DNA from: Bacillota bacterium
Lineage (GTDB): Bacteria; Bacillota; Clostridia; Lachnospirales; Lachnospiraceae
Assembly (NCBI GenBank): GCA_017861355.1
Contig: JAGFXQ010000194.1
Span: 1 to 6,643 of the forward strand
Direction: 5' to 3'
DNA length: 6,643 nucleotides
This document shows positions 4,037-6,643 of the stretch, piece after piece. Each line of letters opens with the position of its first letter. The stretch's first letter is position 1. The position numbers and the translations under genes were made by a program. Below the pieces are notes generated by a model. That model made no database searches. It was not told the origin of the DNA and worked only from the letters and a program-made list of their open reading frames with translations.

Positions 4037-5092
4037 ATGAAGATGAAACCATTAGTAATTGGAGATCTGATCGCAAGAATACCCATTATTCAAGGCGGTA
4101 TGGGAGTTGGTGTCAGTCGCAGCAGATTGGCTGGTGCAGTAGCAAAAGAAGGTGGAATTGGTATATTATCCACTGCACAGATTGGTTATGATGAACCGGA
4201 TTTTAACAAGCATCAGATTGAAAGTAATCTGTATGCAATAAAAAAACACCTGAAACTTGCAAAGGAATGGGCAGCGGGCGGTGTTGTCGGTGTCAATATT
4301 ATGGTAGCAACAAAGCAATATGAAAAATACGTACAGGCAGCCTGTGAGGGTGGAGCAGATGTGATTATCTCCGGTGCCGGACTACCGATTACTTTACCGG
4401 AACTGGTACGCGGTTTTAAGACAAAGATTGCACCCATTGTCTCCAGTATACGTGCAGCCTCAGTAATTCTCAAGATGTGGGATCGTAAGTATCAGGCAAC
4501 GGCTGATTTCATCGTAATAGAAGGACCTTTAGCCGGAGGACATCTAGGCTTTACGAAGGAGCAGCTTGATCATATCGAGGATATGGATTATGATGCAGAG
4601 ATGAAGGGTATCATTGAATGTAAGAAGGAATATGAAAAGAAATATAATCGAAATATACCCGTTGTAATCGCAGGCGGTATCTATGATCAGGAGGATATCA
4701 AGCATGCCATGGAGTTGGGTGCAGATGCAGTGCAGATTGCGACTCGATTTGTTGTGACAGAAGAATGTGATGCCAGTCAGGAGTATAAGGATGCATATCT
4801 TAATTCTAACAAAGAAGATGTCAGGATTGTAATCAGTCCGGTAGGAATGCCGGGGCGTGCACTTAGGAACCCTTTCTTAAATACTGTGGACCAGGGGCGA
4901 ATTGCTGTTACCAAGTGCTTTAACTGCCTTGAGCATTGTAATCCGAAGGATACTCCATATTGTATCACAAAGGCTTTAATTAATGCGGTGGAAGGCAATA
5001 TCAAGGAAGGCTTGATTTTCTGTGGTGCAAAGGTTCACAGACTGAAGGAAATGACTACCGTGAAAGCGATTTTTGAAGAACTGGTCTACTAA
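4037..5092 (+). CDS. Nitronate monooxygenase / FabK-family flavoprotein with C-terminal Cys cluster
   Basis: FMN-dependent TIM-barrel enzyme of the 2-nitropropane dioxygenase (NMO) family, which also includes enoyl-ACP reductase FabK. It has 351 residues. Visible motifs are PIIQGGMGVGVS (16-27), GAGLP (114-118), EGPLAGGHLG with the conserved His169 of the AGGH signature, VIAGGI (210-215) and GADAVQIATRF (228-238) for phosphate binding. Near the end KCFNCLEHCNPKDTPYCI gives Cys294-x2-Cys297-x3-Cys301-x7-Cys309, a possible metal or Fe-S site, followed by Cys329. I know this addition from neither classical NMO nor streptococcal FabK. An ATG at 4022 is in frame, but GGAGG (4024-4028) overlaps it and sits 8 bases before ATG 4037, so 4037 is chosen. 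The FabT-like operator favours a lipid role, but true FabK function is unproven. Confidence 0.88.
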   Translation: MKMKPLVIGDLIARIPIIQGGMGVGVSRSRLAGAVAKEGGIGILSTAQIGYDEPDFNKHQIESNLYAIKKHLKLAKEWAAGGVVGVNIMVATKQYEKYVQAACEGGADVIISGAGLPITLPELVRGFKTKIAPIVSSIRAASVILKMWDRKYQATADFIVIEGPLAGGHLGFTKEQLDHIEDMDYDAEMKGIIECKKEYEKKYNRNIPVVIAGGIYDQEDIKHAMELGADAVQIATRFVVTEECDASQEYKDAYLNSNKEDVRIVISPVGMPGRALRNPFLNTVDQGRIAVTKCFNCLEHCNPKDTPYCITKALINAVEGNIKEGLIFCGAKVHRLKEMTTVKAIFEELVY

Positions 5093-5126
5093 TGTAATCA
5101 ATAAAAACATAATCATACCGAATAGT

Positions 5127-5160
5127 GTGTGCCTGTGTAATCAGAGTATAAAAGGCGCAC
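5127..5160 (+). other. Hairpin downstream of the flavoprotein gene
   Basis: GTGTGCCT (5127-5134) pairs with AGGCGCAC (5153-5160), with one G-U pair and an 18-base loop. It has no T-tract. It lies before the true terminator and may only be a 3' UTR structure. Confidence 0.35.
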
Positions 5161-5196
5161 TTGATACAAACAAATGCAAATAGTAGGCAATAGAAC

Positions 5197-5236
5197 AAGC
5201 TGTCTTATGAGATACTAATCATAAGATGGCTTTTTT
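5197..5236 (+). terminator. Strong intrinsic terminator after the flavoprotein gene
   Basis: A 14-bp stem joins 5197-5210 (AAGCTGTCTTATGA) and 5219-5232, with two G-U pairs and an 8-base loop, ending in a run of six T (5231-5236). It closes the flavoprotein transcription unit. Confidence 0.92.
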
Positions 5237-5257
5237 CTGTCTTTATTTAACTTATCC

Positions 5258-5279
5258 AATTAATTGTTTACAATTAATT
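5258..5279. promoter_or_regulatory. Perfect AT-rich palindrome upstream of the DUF1858 gene
   Basis: AATTAATTG-TTTA-CAATTAATT is a perfect 9-bp inverted repeat. Its centre is 27 bp upstream of the next palindrome's centre. It could be a second operator. It contains TTTACA (5267-5272), a -35-like hexamer, which pairs only with a poor -10 (TGATTT, 5290-5295). Confidence 0.4.
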
Positions 5280-5283
5280 ATGA

Positions 5284-5307
5284 TTTCTGTGATTTGAATC
5301 ACAGAAA
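5284..5307. promoter_or_regulatory. Perfect 24-bp CRP/FNR-type palindrome upstream of the DUF1858 gene
   Basis: Two 11-bp arms, TTTCTGTGATT and AATCACAGAAA, match perfectly around TG. The core TGTGA-TTTGAA-TCACA equals the E. coli CRP consensus, and read as GTGAT-N4-ATCAC it differs from an FNR box by one base per half. The centre (5295.5) is -41.5 from a start near 5337 set by the -10-like TAAACT (5325-5330). The FNR-like protein encoded at 2061-2777 is an obvious candidate binder. Confidence 0.7.
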
Positions 5308-5324
5308 AAGTTGTTTTGATGCCA

Positions 5325-5330
5325 TAAACT
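5325..5330 (+). promoter_or_regulatory. -10-like hexamer of the DUF1858 gene
   Basis: TAAACT matches the -10 consensus at four of six positions. It lies 33 bases (first base of AATCACA to last base of the hexamer) from the right half-site, the same as in the rubrerythrin promoter. The -35 position (CAGAAA) is poor, which fits an activator-dependent promoter. Other AT-rich hexamers nearby could serve instead. Confidence 0.4.
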
Positions 5331-5368
5331 TTATTTAATACAAAGGTAGTAAAAGAAAGGAAACGAAA

Positions 5369-5599
5369 ATGGGCGAAAAACAAATAGATCTATCCAAATC
5401 GGTTTATGAGCTATGCAATCAATATCCGGAACTGGCGCAGATACTGAGTGAGATTGGATTTAAGGATATTACCAAACCAGGGATGTTGGTCAGTGTCGGA
5501 CGCTTTATGACGTTGCCCAAAGGAGCAATTGCAAAAAAAATCGAGCTAGATTCAATTAAGCATAGTTTGGAAGAGCATGGGTTTGATATAATTAGTTAG
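5369..5599 (+). CDS. Stand-alone DUF1858 domain protein
   Basis: A 76-residue cytoplasmic protein that consists almost wholly of one DUF1858 domain. The family pattern is seen in SKSVYELCNQYPEL (9-22), GFKDITKPGML (30-40) and VGRFMTLPKGA (43-53). In larger proteins this domain is found at the N-terminus of DUF438-type proteins, and it resembles the N-terminal domain of the ScdA/Ric iron-sulfur repair proteins. Its own function is unknown. Only one cysteine (Cys16) is present, so it lacks the paired cysteines of the ScdA N-terminus. The start ATG follows AAAGGA (5356-5361) at 7 bases. The gene is preceded by a terminator and a strong CRP/FNR-type palindrome, and followed only by a weak hairpin (ATTAGT/ACTAAT, 5591-5607) over its stop, so some read-through into gnd is possible. 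Domain assignment is fairly sure; a redox-stress role is inferred from the upstream site only. Confidence 0.85.
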   Translation: MGEKQIDLSKSVYELCNQYPELAQILSEIGFKDITKPGMLVSVGRFMTLPKGAIAKKIELDSIKHSLEEHGFDIIS

Positions 5600-5673
5600 T
5601 GACTAATTCACATAAACTAAGGTTCCGAATACGGTTGTGAATCATAATTATGTTAAAGGTCAGAAATACTACT

Positions 5674-5697
5674 TATAATGATTTACCGGTATCCGGT
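5674..5697 (+). promoter_or_regulatory. Probable gnd promoter with a start-site dyad
   Basis: TATAAT (5674-5679) is a perfect -10, but no good -35 is seen at 16-18 bp. The predicted start is near 5686. ACCGG-TAT-CCGGT (5685-5697) is a perfect dyad there, either an operator or a hairpin at the mRNA 5' end. TGTGA (5636-5640) lies upstream, but its partner half is missing. Confidence 0.5.
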
Positions 5698-5726
5698 CAG
5701 AGGAAAAAAGTATGGAGGAATCTAAT

Positions 5727-6643
5727 ATGAAAAGACAGGTTGGAGTTATAGGTCTCGCGGTAATGGGTAAGAATTTGGCATTGAATATAGCTGAGCATGG
5801 TTTTCGAGTCGCGGTTTATAACCGTTCTTCACTAAAAACGAAAGAATTGTTAAATGAGATAAATGAGGAAGCGTTCAAGAGCAATGTGGAAGGCTTCTAT
5901 ACCCTTGAGGAATTTGTGGAGTCTCTGGAACTGCCACGTAAAATAATACTAATGGTTAAGGCGGGAGATGCGGTCGATGATACGATAGAGCATCTGCTGC
6001 CTTTGTTGTCAAAAGGTGATCTTCTTATGGATGGAGGCAATTCTTATTACCTGGATACCATTCGCAGGAGCAAGGAACTGGAGAAACTTAACATCCGATA
6101 TCTCGGTACCGGAATCTCCGGTGGAGAAGAAGGTGCCAGAAAAGGACCTGCGATTATGCCCGGAGGGAAGCAGGATGCATATGCAGATATGGAGCCAATT
6201 CTGACTGCAATCTCCGCAAAGGTTGATGGAGAACCTTGCAGTACCTATATTGGAGAAAACGGTGCCGGTCATTTTGTTAAAATGGTTCACAACGGAATTG
6301 AATATGCAGATATGCAGCTGATCGGAGAAGCATATCAGATTATGAAGAAGGTATTGGGTTTAACCCCCAAGGAGCTTCAGGAGGTTTTCACTGAGTGGAA
6401 TAAGGGGGAGCTTAACAGCTATCTGGTTGAAATTACCGCAGAGATCTTCGGTAAGAAGGATACGGCTACCGATCAGTATCTTGTGGATATGATTCTGGAC
6501 GTAGCCGGGCAGAAGGGTACCGGTAAATGGACCGGTCAGATATCTTTGGATCTGGGAGTACCAACGCCAACGATAACGACAGCAGTTTATGAACGATCCC
6601 TCTCAGCAATGAAGCAGGAACGTGTGAATGCCAGCCACAGTTT
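5727..6643 (+). CDS. gnd: 6-phosphogluconate dehydrogenase, decarboxylating (3' truncated by window)
   Basis: Cytoplasmic enzyme of the oxidative pentose phosphate pathway, converting 6-phosphogluconate and NADP+ to ribulose 5-phosphate, CO2 and NADPH. The window holds 305 residues of a family that is usually about 470, and the frame is open to the end. The N-terminal Rossmann fold has GLAVMGKN (9-16). Asn32-Arg33-Ser34 lies after beta-2 at the place where the family contacts the 2'-phosphate of NADP, so NADP use is likely. Further motifs are IILMVKAG (73-80), MDGGNSYY (101-108) and GTGISGGEEGAR (127-138). The catalytic Lys185 is in HFVKMVHNGIEY, which also carries Asn189 and Glu192, and GQKGTGKWTG (261-270) lies in the helical domain. 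ATG 5727 follows GGAGG (5714-5718) at 8 bases. It is the first gene after the DUF1858 gene and appears to have its own promoter. The product could supply NADPH for redox defence. Confidence 0.97.
   Translation, partial: MKRQVGVIGLAVMGKNLALNIAEHGFRVAVYNRSSLKTKELLNEINEEAFKSNVEGFYTLEEFVESLELPRKIILMVKAGDAVDDTIEHLLPLLSKGDLLMDGGNSYYLDTIRRSKELEKLNIRYLGTGISGGEEGARKGPAIMPGGKQDAYADMEPILTAISAKVDGEPCSTYIGENGAGHFVKMVHNGIEYADMQLIGEAYQIMKKVLGLTPKELQEVFTEWNKGELNSYLVEITAEIFGKKDTATDQYLVDMILDVAGQKGTGKWTGQISLDLGVPTPTITTAVYERSLSAMKQERVNASHS

Noticed and set aside
4037..5092. Calling the flavoprotein FabK outright
   Set aside because: The shared motifs belong to the whole NMO/FabK family. It has an internal insertion and a Cys cluster not known to me in FabK, and there are no fab genes in the window.
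5161..5174. FNR-like TTGATACAAACAAA
   Set aside because: The right half does not match ATCAA, and the site lies upstream of a terminator, away from any start.
5636..5651. Third CRP/FNR-type site before gnd
   Set aside because: Only the left half TGTGA is present. Its distance to the TATAAT is one base longer than in the other two promoters, and the right half is absent.
6009..6290. 93-codon frame on the - strand within gnd
   Set aside because: Antisense shadow of a clearly conserved gnd reading frame.

Overview
The window looks like the chromosome of a low-GC, strictly anaerobic Firmicute, most likely a clostridium of the Lachnospiraceae type. The basis is AT-rich intergenic DNA, strong AGGAGG-type ribosome binding sites, T-tailed intrinsic terminators, a V-type rather than F-type ATPase gene, a rubrerythrin, and a Crp/Fnr regulator with an N-terminal cysteine cluster. 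This placement is inferred from gene content and style, not from a database match. All recognisable genes are on the + strand, but they appear to be separate transcription units and not one operon.

Layout: (1) 1-546 is the end of a V-type ATPase subunit D gene, probably the last gene of its operon. (2) 547-1122 has no convincing gene. It holds a 172-bp near-palindromic element (589-760), a weak terminator-like hairpin, three tandem repeats of about 50 bp (842-991) and a likely promoter. (3) 1123-1848 is a HAD-superfamily hydrolase whose start is better placed at a TTG than at the upstream ATG. (4) 2061-2777 is an FNR-like regulator with a complete set of candidate Fe-S ligands, preceded by a near-consensus sigma-A promoter and followed by a strong terminator. 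(5) 3001-3591 is rubrerythrin, with a predicted hairpin overlapping its ribosome binding site. (6) 3592-4036 is non-coding but full of signals: a long stem-loop, a 17-bp palindrome, a consensus promoter, a terminator-like hairpin inside the leader, and a FabT-like operator. (7) 4037-5092 is a nitronate monooxygenase/FabK-family flavoprotein with an added C-terminal cysteine cluster. (8) 5369-5599 is a stand-alone DUF1858 protein, preceded by a perfect palindrome of the CRP/FNR type. (9) 5727-6643 is the first two thirds of gnd (6-phosphogluconate dehydrogenase), cut by the window edge.

The most interesting reading is a small redox or oxygen/NO-stress regulon. The FNR-like protein has a recognition helix combining the R-E-x-x-x-R of CRP with the E-x-x-S-R of FNR. 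A perfect TGTGA-N6-TCACA palindrome lies upstream of the DUF1858 gene. The right half of the same site (AATCACAGA) lies upstream of rubrerythrin. In both promoters the half-site is the same distance from a -10-like hexamer, which places the site centre at about -41.5, the class II activator position. This is inference from sequence and needs binding or expression data. A second notable point is the 13-bp core of the published FabT operator, upstream of the FabK-family gene.
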